Below, in pieces: positions 23,707 to 31,677 of a stretch of 34,052 bases of DNA (its first letter is position 1; each line of letters opens with the position of its first letter). The notes under the pieces were generated by a model. It saw nothing but the letters and a program-made list of their open reading frames with translations. It had not been told where the DNA came from and did no database searches. The position numbers and the translations under genes are program-made. The stretch is from an uncultured Sphingopyxis sp. (GTDB lineage Bacteria; Pseudomonadota; Alphaproteobacteria; Sphingomonadales; Sphingomonadaceae), in the NCBI GenBank assembly GCA_936933955.1, contig CAKZIN010000050.1, forward strand, positions 1-34,052, given 5' to 3'.

Positions 23707-25737
23707 ATGGACCAGATCAAGGATTTCGCGCTGCTTCGGTGGGCGGCTCGTCTGCTCGCGACGTTCGCGCTGGCGCTCGCCGCATGCGTGCCGTCGCTGG
23801 CGCAGGCCCAAAATTTCCTCAACAATGCGGATGATCCGATCCCGCTTTCGACCAATTGCGCCAGCACGCTCACCCGCACGTTCACGATCACCAATTCGCA
23901 GACGATCACCGACCTGAATGTCGGGATCATTATATCGCATACCTACCGCGGTGATCTCAGGATCTGGCTGAGCCATACGCCGGACGGCGGGACGACGACG
24001 ACGATCCCGTTGATGACCAACATCGGCGGAGCGGCGGACAACCTCAACGTCCTGTTCGACGACCAGGCGACCTCGCTGATCGCCAATCATACCGCGAACG
24101 ACACCATCCCTGCCGCGCCGGGCAACGAGCCAGCCTCTCCCACGAGCCCCTTCACCTACGCCAGCACCTTCAAGCCGCAAGGCGGCAGCGCCAGCGTCAA
24201 CGCGATCGCCAACGCCTTTGGCGGACGCGATATGAAGGGAACTTGGGCGGTGAGCGTGTGCGACAGCGCTACGGGCGATGACGGCATCCTGCGATCGGTG
24301 CAGCTGATGTTCGCCGATCCGATTGCAGACCTCGCGGTGACTATCACCGACGGTGTGACGTCGGTTGGATCGGGAGGCACCAGCTTCTACACCATCACGG
24401 TCACCAACAATGGGCCGAACAACGCCACGGGTGCGGTTCTGCGGATGCCGGTCGCCGCATCGCAGAGCCGCGTCGCCGTCACATGCGGCAATTCGCCTGG
24501 CGCCTGCTCGTCCACCACGACACCCACCGTGTCGGAGCTTGAGAACGGCTACGCGCTTCCCACGCTCGCCAGCGGCTCCACCTACCAGATACGCGTGCAG
24601 ACCGTTGTCACCACGACCAGCACCAGCGTCACAGCCACAGCGCAGGTCACCGCGCCGGCCGGGCGAACGGACAATGTCGGCGGCAACAACAATGCCAGCG
24701 ACACCAACAGCGTCACCGCGCGCGTTGCGCAAACCCCGCCGACACTGATGTGCCCCGCCGGATCGACCGCTCGGCCGTTCAACTGGCAGCCGAGCAGCTG
24801 GCCGGTCTCGAGCACCAGCAACACGATCAACATGGGCCCCGCCGGGCAGACGCTGGTCAGCTTTAGCTTCACGCCGGGGAGCGGCGCCTTTGCTCCGAAA
24901 GCTGCGATCAGCTCGTCCAACACGCCCTACATCAGCAGCGCGTTGAGCTTTGGCCTCACGCCTAACCCCAGCTTCCTGATCGTTGACGTGGACTTCGTCG
25001 ATCAGACCGGAGTGATGACCGGCAGTTACAAGTTTGAAAACCCGATCCCCGGCGCTCAATTCCAGCTGTTCGACATCGACTATTCGGCCAACAGCTGGGC
25101 CGACATGGTGACCGTCATTGCGCGCAAGGATGGGGTAAATGTGCCGGTGACTCTGTCATCCGGGGTCTCGAACTACGCCATCGGCAATGTCTTTTACGGT
25201 GACGGCGCGTCGAGCGACGCCTCATCCAACGGCAACGCCTGGGTGACCATCACCGAGCCGTTCGACGAAATCGAGTTCATTTACGGCAATCACACGCGCA
25301 TTCAGACGATCACGTCGCCTGTTGCGCAGTTCATCGCGTGGGGCAGCTTCACCACGATATGCGACCCGTACGCGAACCTGTCGGTGACGAAGGCGAGCAA
25401 CATCATCGCGACTCCCGACGCGCCTGGCGGGGCGACGTTTGCGACCCCGGGCTCGACCGTGCGCTACTGCGTCACCGTCACCAACAACGGACCGAGCCGC
25501 GCCAATGGCGTTGTCGCGACCGACAGCCTGCCGGCCAACGTCACGTTCGTCGCCGGCAGCCTTCGCAGCGGAGCGACCTGCGCCACCGCCACCACGGCGG
25601 AGGATGCCGACGACGTGGGTGCGGACGAAAGCGACCCGTTCGGCGCCAGCATCGCCGGGACGGTCGTCACCGGCCGCGCAGCCGCGCTGACCGCAACGCA
25701 GAGCGCGGCGTTTACGTTCGAGGCGCTGATTCGCTGA
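23707..25737 (+). CDS. Secreted protein with P-domain and DUF11-like repeats
   Basis: A 676-residue exported protein. A signal peptide (residues 1-34, ending AQA) leads to a proprotein-convertase P-domain-like jelly roll (about 45-200) with ITDLNVGIIISHTYRGDLRI and …GTWAVSVCDSATGDDGIL…. A DUF11-type repeat (about 205-345) follows, with FYTITVTNNGPNNATG, then an unassigned beta-rich centre (350-555), and a second DUF11-type repeat (560-676) with ANLSVTKASN and VTNNGPSRANGVVATDSLP. Such repeats occur in large surface or adhesin-like proteins. No protease domain, sorting signal or autotransporter barrel is visible, so how it stays on the surface is unclear. It stands alone between rsmE and gshA. 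Low Lys, high Thr/Asn/Ser content fits an extracellular protein. Confidence 0.8.
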   Translation: MDQIKDFALLRWAARLLATFALALAACVPSLAQAQNFLNNADDPIPLSTNCASTLTRTFTITNSQTITDLNVGIIISHTYRGDLRIWLSHTPDGGTTTTIPLMTNIGGAADNLNVLFDDQATSLIANHTANDTIPAAPGNEPASPTSPFTYASTFKPQGGSASVNAIANAFGGRDMKGTWAVSVCDSATGDDGILRSVQLMFADPIADLAVTITDGVTSVGSGGTSFYTITVTNNGPNNATGAVLRMPVAASQSRVAVTCGNSPGACSSTTTPTVSELENGYALPTLASGSTYQIRVQTVVTTTSTSVTATAQVTAPAGRTDNVGGNNNASDTNSVTARVAQTPPTLMCPAGSTARPFNWQPSSWPVSSTSNTINMGPAGQTLVSFSFTPGSGAFAPKAAISSSNTPYISSALSFGLTPNPSFLIVDVDFVDQTGVMTGSYKFENPIPGAQFQLFDIDYSANSWADMVTVIARKDGVNVPVTLSSGVSNYAIGNVFYGDGASSDASSNGNAWVTITEPFDEIEFIYGNHTRIQTITSPVAQFIAWGSFTTICDPYANLSVTKASNIIATPDAPGGATFATPGSTVRYCVTVTNNGPSRANGVVATDSLPANVTFVAGSLRSGATCATATTAEDADDVGADESDPFGASIAGTVVTGRAAALTATQSAAFTFEALIR

Positions 25738-25824
25738 CTAGAGCGCGAGCGCACCTGCTCCGCCGCGCCCCGTCCTCGCTGCGTCATATTGTGTGTTCGC
25801 ATATCCGCGCGCTACGGCGACAGC

Positions 25825-27195
25825 ATGAGCACGCGAACGAGCAACGGCGACAGCCCCACGGTCACTGGCATCGAAGACCTGATCGCGCCGATGGTCGCAG
25901 GGGAAAAACTGCGCGAGCTCTGGCGGATCGGCACCGAGCATGAGAAGCTCGTGTACCGCACCGCCGACCATCGCGCGCCAAGCTACGACGAACCCGGCGG
26001 CATTCGCGACCTCCTCGACGGTCTCACCCGCTTTGGCTGGGAGCCGGTGGTGGAGGGGGGCAAGGTCATCGCGCTCTCCGGCAGCGACGGCGCCATCAGC
26101 CTGGAGCCCGCCGGCCAGCTGGAGCTTTCAGGCGCGCCGCTCGCCAACCTCCACCAGACTTGCGCCGAAACGGGCCGCCACCTCAAGCAGGTGAAGGAAG
26201 TCGGCGGCGAACTGGGGCTCGGCTTCCTCGGGCTCGGGATGTGGCCCGACAAGCGGCGCGACGAACTGCCGATCATGCCCAAGGGCCGCTACGCCATCAT
26301 GCTGCGCCACATGCCGCGCGTCGGCGGTCTCGGGCTCGACATGATGCTGCGCACCTGCACCATCCAGACCAACCTCGACTATGCGTCGGAGGCGGACATG
26401 GTGCAGAAGTTCCGTGTCAGCCTGGCGCTGCAGCCGCTGGCGACCGCGCTGTTCGCCAATTCGCCCTTCACCGAGGCGAAGCCGAACGGTTACCTTTCCT
26501 ACCGCAGCCACATCTGGACCGACACCGATCCGGCGCGCACGGGCATGTTGCCGTTCGTGTTCGAGGACGGCTTTGGATACGAACGCTACGCCGACTATAT
26601 GCTCGACGTGCCGATGTACTTCGTCTTCCGCGACGGGCGCTACATCGACGCTGCAGGCCTCAGCTTTCGCGACTTCCTGCGCGGGGAGCTGTCGGTGCTG
26701 CCGGGTGAGCGGCCGACGCTCGACGACTGGAACGACCACCTTTCCACCGCCTTCCCGGAAGTGCGGCTCAAATCCTTTCTGGAGATGCGCGGGGCGGACG
26801 GGGGTCCGTGGAACCGCATCTGCGCGCTTCCCGCGCTGTGGGTCGGGCTGCTCTACGATCAGGGCGCGCTCGATGCGGCGTGGGATCTGGTCAAGGGCTG
26901 GAGCATCGAGGGGCAGCAGCGTCTGCGCGACGAGGTCCCGGCGCTCGGCCTCGACGCAACCGCGCCCGACGGACGGCGGCTTCAGGATGTCGCCCGCGAC
27001 GTGCTCGGCATCGCCAGCGCCGGGCTGACCGCGCGTGGTGAGGTCAACTCGATGGGCGAGACGGAGGCAGGCTTCCTTCGCCCGCTCTACGACATCGTCG
27101 AGGCGGGCCGCGTGCCCGCGCAGCAGTTGCTCGACCTCTATGCAGGCGAATGGGAGGGCGACGTGACGCGGGTCTACGACGCCTTCAGCTTCTAG
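25825..27195 (+). CDS. gshA: Glutamate-cysteine ligase, plant/alphaproteobacterial type
   Basis: This enzyme joins glutamate and cysteine to gamma-glutamylcysteine, the first step of glutathione synthesis. The 456-residue protein carries family segments …WRIGTEHEKLVYR…, …DGAISLEPAGQLELSGAPL…, …MLRTCTIQTNLDY… and …RSHIWTDTDPARTGMLPF…, all in usual order. This type is about 450 residues and resembles plant enzymes rather than the E. coli GshA. The ATG at 25825 is chosen because the upstream in-frame GTG at 25789 would add 12 residues with no family match. Its TAG overlaps the stop of the convergent methyltransferase-family gene in the four bases CTAG (27192-27195). Confidence 0.96.
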   Translation: MSTRTSNGDSPTVTGIEDLIAPMVAGEKLRELWRIGTEHEKLVYRTADHRAPSYDEPGGIRDLLDGLTRFGWEPVVEGGKVIALSGSDGAISLEPAGQLELSGAPLANLHQTCAETGRHLKQVKEVGGELGLGFLGLGMWPDKRRDELPIMPKGRYAIMLRHMPRVGGLGLDMMLRTCTIQTNLDYASEADMVQKFRVSLALQPLATALFANSPFTEAKPNGYLSYRSHIWTDTDPARTGMLPFVFEDGFGYERYADYMLDVPMYFVFRDGRYIDAAGLSFRDFLRGELSVLPGERPTLDDWNDHLSTAFPEVRLKSFLEMRGADGGPWNRICALPALWVGLLYDQGALDAAWDLVKGWSIEGQQRLRDEVPALGLDATAPDGRRLQDVARDVLGIASAGLTARGEVNSMGETEAGFLRPLYDIVEAGRVPAQQLLDLYAGEWEGDVTRVYDAFSF

Positions 27196-28547
27196 AGCGG
27201 CGAACCCTTCGCCGGATCGGGCTCGAGCACGATCAGCGGCCGCTTGCGGCCCGTCAGCCTTGCAAACAGGCGCGGCAGCGGCGCGTGGCGCTGCGCCCAG
27301 CTCCAATAGGCACGATAGGCGGGATCGGCGAGGAGGTGCTTCTCCTCGGTCTTGGCGCGCCAGTAATAGACGCCGTTGACCAGCGCGAGCAGCACGCAAT
27401 TGCGCGCCACCTGCGTCCAGCCCCCCTCCCACGGCAAAAACACGCACGAGGCGAGCCACCAGAAGCTGTTCTTGGCGACATAAGCCGGATGGCGCGTGAA
27501 CCGATACGGCCCGTGGGTGATGATCCCACGGTGCGTGAGGTTCGAGAAGCGCGGCCCAAACGCGACCGTCGCCCAGGCATACACCGCGGTGAGCGCAACC
27601 AGCGCCGCTCCCCACAGCCACAACAGCGGCTCATTGGCCGCGAACCACTGGTGCCAGGGACGGCTGCCCGCCTCATAGTGCAGCACTCCCCCCGGGTTCA
27701 TCAGGACGAAGGGGGGGTAGCACATCAGCGCAGCGACCCAGCCCATGCCATAGGGGTTGGCGGTGCGGATATGGCTGTCGAGCGGGCGAAAGGTTGCGAT
27801 ATATCCCACCGTCGCGAGGTGCACGTCGACGATATAAAGGAACATGATCGCCGCCGACGCGAGCTCAACCGGCCCCGCAAAGATCTGTGCGGTCGGGCGC
27901 TGCACCAGCTCGATGAACAAGCCCGGCACGATCGACAGCATAAATGCGGTGAAGAAGCCTTTGACGCCCCAAGCGCGCCAGTGCCGCCACACCATCTGCG
28001 GGTCCGCGCCTTCGCGACCAAGCAGCCATTGGCCGAAATGCCACGACCCGTCGCGAGGATCGGTCATGCGGCGATCGAGCCACACGCAATAAGGGAGCGT
28101 CGCGATCAGCAGGAAAGGCAGCGCCCAGCCCAGCAGCTGCATCGCAAAGCGCTGGCCATCCTGCCAATACCATTGAAACGCGCCGTACGCCGCGCCGATC
28201 AATGCCCAGGTGACGAACAGCCCCACCGTCTTGACCTTTGCGGTGGCGATCGCGGCTTCGGTCGGTCGCGGGGCCGCATCCCAGTCGATCCCGGTTGACG
28301 GGTTGCGATGCACGCGGTCGACGACCCACGACCAGCCCGCCATGGCGAGGCCGCAGAGGACAACGCTCATCAGCGCGCTGTTCGGACCGGCGAGTCCGAA
28401 GTGCCGAGCCAGCAGGAACCACCCGACCAGCGTGGCCAAGCCAACGAGGCCGACACCGTTCGATACCGCCGATCGGGGACGCGATTCGGCGTGCTCGACC
28501 GCGACAGCAGCGCGGCTTTCTGCGGTAGAGACGAGTGTCACAGCCAT
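27192..28547 (-). CDS. Isoprenylcysteine carboxylmethyltransferase-family membrane protein
   Basis: A 451-residue multi-pass membrane protein. Hydrophobic stretches alternate with Trp/Arg-rich loops. Near the C-terminus the sequence …FSNLTHRGIITHGPYRFTRHPAYVAKNSFWW… has the GPYRxxRHPxY signature of the ICMT/PEMT family, whose members methylate isoprenylated or lipid substrates with S-adenosylmethionine at the membrane. The N-terminal two thirds is longer than in simple ICMT proteins and holds several extra helices (for example …VKTVGLFVTWALIGAAYG…). The bacterial substrate is unknown. The gene diverges from the M23 peptidase gene and converges on gshA. Confidence 0.82.
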   Translation of the reverse strand: MAVTLVSTAESRAAVAVEHAESRPRSAVSNGVGLVGLATLVGWFLLARHFGLAGPNSALMSVVLCGLAMAGWSWVVDRVHRNPSTGIDWDAAPRPTEAAIATAKVKTVGLFVTWALIGAAYGAFQWYWQDGQRFAMQLLGWALPFLLIATLPYCVWLDRRMTDPRDGSWHFGQWLLGREGADPQMVWRHWRAWGVKGFFTAFMLSIVPGLFIELVQRPTAQIFAGPVELASAAIMFLYIVDVHLATVGYIATFRPLDSHIRTANPYGMGWVAALMCYPPFVLMNPGGVLHYEAGSRPWHQWFAANEPLLWLWGAALVALTAVYAWATVAFGPRFSNLTHRGIITHGPYRFTRHPAYVAKNSFWWLASCVFLPWEGGWTQVARNCVLLALVNGVYYWRAKTEEKHLLADPAYRAYWSWAQRHAPLPRLFARLTGRKRPLIVLEPDPAKGSPL

Positions 28548-28633
28548 TGCCCTGCGCCTCTAGCCCCTAAAGCTCAACAGCCGATGAAGCGGGGTCGCGG
28601 CCGCTCCGTGACATAGTTCCAACGGCTCGTCGT

Positions 28634-28674
28634 GAGTCACTTTCGAGTCGTCGTGGAATCGTTTCAATCGATTC
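28634..28674. promoter_or_regulatory. Four GANTC methylation sites upstream of the M23/bactofilin genes
   Basis: GAGTC at 28634-28638, GAGTC at 28645-28649, GAATC at 28656-28660 and GATTC at 28670-28674 lie at spacings of 11, 11 and 14 bp, 40-80 bp before the M23 start codon. GANTC is the target of the alphaproteobacterial cell-cycle methylase CcrM, and GcrA activates promoters carrying methylated sites. The region also serves the divergent methyltransferase-family gene. Promoter boxes were not placed. Confidence 0.6.
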
Positions 28675-28713
28675 GATCAAGACCCGGTCGCTCGCTAAGC
28701 GCCCGCCAACTCT

Positions 28714-29901
28714 ATGATTTCTCCTTTTCGCAAACATCATTTCGTGCAGCTGTCACAATCCCGCCGTCCCTGGTTGGGTCGCTGGGACGGCCTGTTTCGC
28801 GACCACGAGATTTTCGTCCGCACCGGCGGCGAGGTCCGCTTCGTCACGCTGCAGGCCGACGTCCAGCGTCGTGCGGCGACCGTCGTGCTGGCGGTCCTGT
28901 CGCTGTGGGCCATGGTGACGCTGGCCCTGCTCGGCTGGCAGGCCTTCACGCGGTGGGAGCGGCAGGACGTCATCTCCCGCGCCGTCGCCGTCGCCAAGCT
29001 CGAGAGCCGCGTTGAGCGCGAGAGCGGTCGCATCGCAACGCAGGTCGAACAGCTCGCCCGGCGCCAGCAATATCTCGACGCGGCGGTAAAGACCTACCTC
29101 GGCGCGGAAGCCGCTACGCCGTCGGCGACCGCCCCCGCCGCCCGCCCTGAAACGTCGGCGCTGGTCGATCATGCCGCGCTCCTCGCGCAGGTCGATGCGG
29201 GCCAGCGTGGCACTGCAGAACGGCTGGTGGCGATCGCGCAGAGCCGCGCGGCCCGGGCGGAGGCTGCACTGCGGACCCTCGGCATCTCGCCCAGCGTCGC
29301 CGCGCGCGGCGGCCCGCTGCTCGCTCCGTCGCTGCGCGCGCCGCAGGGCGATGCGACCCTCGCGCGGCTCGAGGATGCGCTGACCCACATGGCCGAACTC
29401 GAGGAGCTGGTGACCGCCCTCCCCTCCAACCTCCCTGCCGCTCAGATGAGCCTCAGCTCCGCGTTCGGCGTGCGTCACGACCCCTTCAACGGCGCCCCGA
29501 CGATGCACGCGGGGCTCGACTTTACCGGCGTGCACGGCGAACCGATCCGCAGCGCCGCCCGGGGCGTCGTCAAGTTCGCCGGGCAGATGCAAGGCTACGG
29601 CAATGTGGTCGAAGTCGACCACGGGCACGGGTTCGTCACCCGCTATGCGCACTTGTCGGGCTTCACCACTCGCCCCGGCGCGCGCGTCGAAGCCGGCGAG
29701 CAGATCGCGCGCATGGGCAACACCGGCCGATCGACCGGCACGCACCTGCATTTCGAGGTTCGGGTGAACGGCACCGCCGTCAATCCGGGCCGCTTCCTGG
29801 AGTCCAACCGCCATGTTCTCGAAGTCAAGGCCGACGTCCAGCGCGGACGTGCCAGGCAGCCCGCACCAGCCGTCGGCGCAACCGCAGCCCGCGCAGGCTA
29901 G
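28714..29901 (+). CDS. Membrane-anchored M23 family metallopeptidase
   Basis: A 395-residue murein endopeptidase-type protein. A basic N-terminal part is followed by one membrane helix (about 53-77) and a coiled-coil-like stretch (about 85-125). An Ala/Pro linker leads to a C-terminal LytM/M23 domain with intact zinc ligands His265-xxx-Asp269 (MHAGLD) and His344-Leu-His346 (THLHFE). It would cut peptidoglycan cross-links from the inner membrane side of the periplasm. The bactofilin ATG lies 89 bp inside its 3' end, so the two are surely co-expressed. Bactofilin-linked M23 peptidases shape the cell in several proteobacteria. Four GANTC sites upstream suggest cell-cycle control. Confidence 0.93.
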   Translation: MISPFRKHHFVQLSQSRRPWLGRWDGLFRDHEIFVRTGGEVRFVTLQADVQRRAATVVLAVLSLWAMVTLALLGWQAFTRWERQDVISRAVAVAKLESRVERESGRIATQVEQLARRQQYLDAAVKTYLGAEAATPSATAPAARPETSALVDHAALLAQVDAGQRGTAERLVAIAQSRAARAEAALRTLGISPSVAARGGPLLAPSLRAPQGDATLARLEDALTHMAELEELVTALPSNLPAAQMSLSSAFGVRHDPFNGAPTMHAGLDFTGVHGEPIRSAARGVVKFAGQMQGYGNVVEVDHGHGFVTRYAHLSGFTTRPGARVEAGEQIARMGNTGRSTGTHLHFEVRVNGTAVNPGRFLESNRHVLEVKADVQRGRARQPAPAVGATAARAG

Positions 29902-30313
29902 GATGGCCACCGGCGCGCGGCATACGCCCTTCTCCGTTTTCGGCGCGGACGTGGTCATCACCGGCAACGTGTCCGCTACGGTCGACCTGCATGTCGACGG
30001 CCGCATCGAAGGCGACCTCGCCTGCGCCAACCTGGTGCAAGGGCCGGAGAGCCTGATCAAGGGCGCGATCGTCGCCGAAAGCGCGCGGCTGTCGGGCACT
30101 GTCGACGGGTCGATCAGCGCCCGCGACCTCACCATTCAGGCGAGCGCGCGGATCACCGGCGACGTGATTTACGAGAATCTCACCATCGAGCAGGGCAGCC
30201 AGGTCGAAGGGCGCTTCGCCCACCGTCGCGGCGGCGGGCTCAACGGCGCGAAGCCGCAGCCCGCTTCTGTGACCGATCAGACGATGCAGGTTGAGTTGCT
30301 GCCAAGCGCGTAA
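29813..30313 (+). CDS. Bactofilin
   Basis: A 166-residue cytoskeletal protein that polymerises without nucleotide. The short N-terminus (MFSKSRPTSSADVPG…) is followed by the beta-helical DUF583 core from about residue 38, with repeated turns: FSVFGADVVITGNVSATVDLH-type start, then DGRIEGDLACANLV, KGAIVAESARLSGTVDG, ARDLTIQASARITGDVIYEN and VEGRF. A disordered tail ends the protein. The ATG at 29813 lies within the M23 peptidase gene in another frame, giving an 89-bp overlap. A GTG/ATG start further in (MATGARHTPF at 29903) would remove the overlap but lose the conserved MFSK start. It probably localises the M23 enzyme. Confidence 0.93.
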   Translation: MFSKSRPTSSADVPGSPHQPSAQPQPAQARMATGARHTPFSVFGADVVITGNVSATVDLHVDGRIEGDLACANLVQGPESLIKGAIVAESARLSGTVDGSISARDLTIQASARITGDVIYENLTIEQGSQVEGRFAHRRGGGLNGAKPQPASVTDQTMQVELLPSA

Positions 30314-30333
30314 CGCTCTGCTAGGGGCGCGCC

Positions 30334-30984
30334 ATGCGCCTTGATGACCGCCATCTGATGCCCGCCGTCCTGCTCTGCGCGACGGCGGGCATTGTCGATG
30401 TGATCGCCTTCGTCGGTTTCGGCGGTTTCTTCGCGAGCTTCATGTCGGGCAACAGCACCCGGCTGGCGGCGGCAGTGGCGCGCCCCTCGATCGACCTCGC
30501 CATCGCCGCCGCACTCATCGCGAGCTTCGTCGCCGGCGTGGCGAGCGCGACCATGCTCGACCGTCACCCAAAGGCATCCGCGGCGTTGCGGCTGGCGGGG
30601 CCGGCGCTGCTGGTGGCGCTGTCGGCGCTGCTCGGCCCTGACGGCGGCACCGCGTCGCTGCTGCTGCTCGCCGCCGCGATGGGCATGCTCAACGTCGCGC
30701 TGGGCGATCGCGGAATCGGCCTCACCTACATGACCGGCACGTTGGTGCGGCTGGGCAAGGCGCTCGGGCGTCGCCTCGCTGGCGGAGCGACAGGCGAGCT
30801 CGCCGCGCAGGACCTGCTGCTGTGGACGAGCTTCGTCGCCGGAGGCATGATCGGCGCGGGGCTGTTCGCCTGGTCGGGGATGCAGGGGCTGTGGGCCGCA
30901 ATCGCGACAATGGGAGCGGCGGCGTTGCTAATGCTTTCCGGCGAAGAGCAAGCGCCAGCGGCATCTTCAGACGGGCGCGACTGA
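30334..30984 (+). CDS. YoaK/DUF1275 family membrane protein
   Basis: A 216-residue integral membrane protein with about six hydrophobic helices. The family signature at the start includes PAVLLCATAGIVDVIAFVGF then GGFFASFMSGNSTRLA, and a second half includes ALGDRGIGLTYMTGTLVRLG. DUF1275 proteins are widespread but their transport substrate or function is not established. It follows the bactofilin gene by 20 bp and may be read through from it. Its last 18 bp overlap the 3' end of the convergent PepSY gene. Confidence 0.88.
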   Translation: MRLDDRHLMPAVLLCATAGIVDVIAFVGFGGFFASFMSGNSTRLAAAVARPSIDLAIAAALIASFVAGVASATMLDRHPKASAALRLAGPALLVALSALLGPDGGTASLLLLAAAMGMLNVALGDRGIGLTYMTGTLVRLGKALGRRLAGGATGELAAQDLLLWTSFVAGGMIGAGLFAWSGMQGLWAAIATMGAAALLMLSGEEQAPAASSDGRD

Positions 30985-31638
30985 CCGCCGCCTTCGGCGA
31001 AACAGCAGCGCCGCGCCCAGCCCGACCGCTACCAACGACAGCGCGGCCGAGCCGATCAGCAGCGGGTGACTCGTATCCTCTCGCGCCACCGGGTCCATGA
31101 TGTGGAGCCCCCACGCGATGTCGTACCAGCGCCACAGCCGCGAGCGAACCGCGAGCGTCTCCCCCGTTTCAGCGTCGATGTAGACGTGCAGCCCATTATC
31201 GAACCGCACCCGCCAGGAGGGCCGCTTCTTACGCAAGTCCACGGGCGGCGCGTCTGCCGCGAAGCGCTCCAGTCCGACGATGGCGCCGGGCGAACGCAGC
31301 GCCGCGCGGGCAAGCGCCTGCGCCTCCGCGCTGCTCACGCTCGTCAACGAAGCGCCAGTGCGCCCATCGAATCGGCCACCCTGGCCATCAGGTGTCTCCG
31401 CTACCCAGACCGGGGCACCGCGCTGCAAGACGAGCTTGAGGGTCTTGAGCGGTGCAGCGCTTTGCGGCGCCGTTAGGCCCACGGAACTGATCGCAGGGGG
31501 CTCCGCCCTGAGCGCCTCCCCCCGCACATCCTCGATCGAGCGCGCGACCATAAACAGCCCGCTCGCTGTCCATAGCAGCAGCGGAACTGCCACCACCCAG
31601 CCGAGCCACAAGTGCCACCTCGCCACGCGCCGCATCAT
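30967..31638 (-). CDS. PepSY-domain membrane protein
   Basis: A 223-residue protein with an N-terminal membrane helix (about 10-30, …WHLWLGWVVAVPLLLWTASG…), a periplasmic part with PepSY-like segments (…RFDNGLHVYIDAETGETLAVRSR… then LWRWYDIAWGLHIMDP) and a C-terminal helix followed by RRRRR. The WHxWxGW start and LHxMD motif are typical of PepSY-TM proteins near iron or siderophore uptake genes, but no such genes lie here. The ATG at 31638 has an AGGGGGGAAG ribosome binding site; an adjacent ATG at 31635 is equivalent. It follows lpdA by 39 bp in the same direction. Confidence 0.82.
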   Translation of the reverse strand: MMRRVARWHLWLGWVVAVPLLLWTASGLFMVARSIEDVRGEALRAEPPAISSVGLTAPQSAAPLKTLKLVLQRGAPVWVAETPDGQGGRFDGRTGASLTSVSSAEAQALARAALRSPGAIVGLERFAADAPPVDLRKKRPSWRVRFDNGLHVYIDAETGETLAVRSRLWRWYDIAWGLHIMDPVAREDTSHPLLIGSAALSLVAVGLGAALLFRRRRRSVAPV

Positions 31639-31677
31639 CGCTTCCCCCCTCAAGCGCCCCAGTGACGAAGGGGGCCC

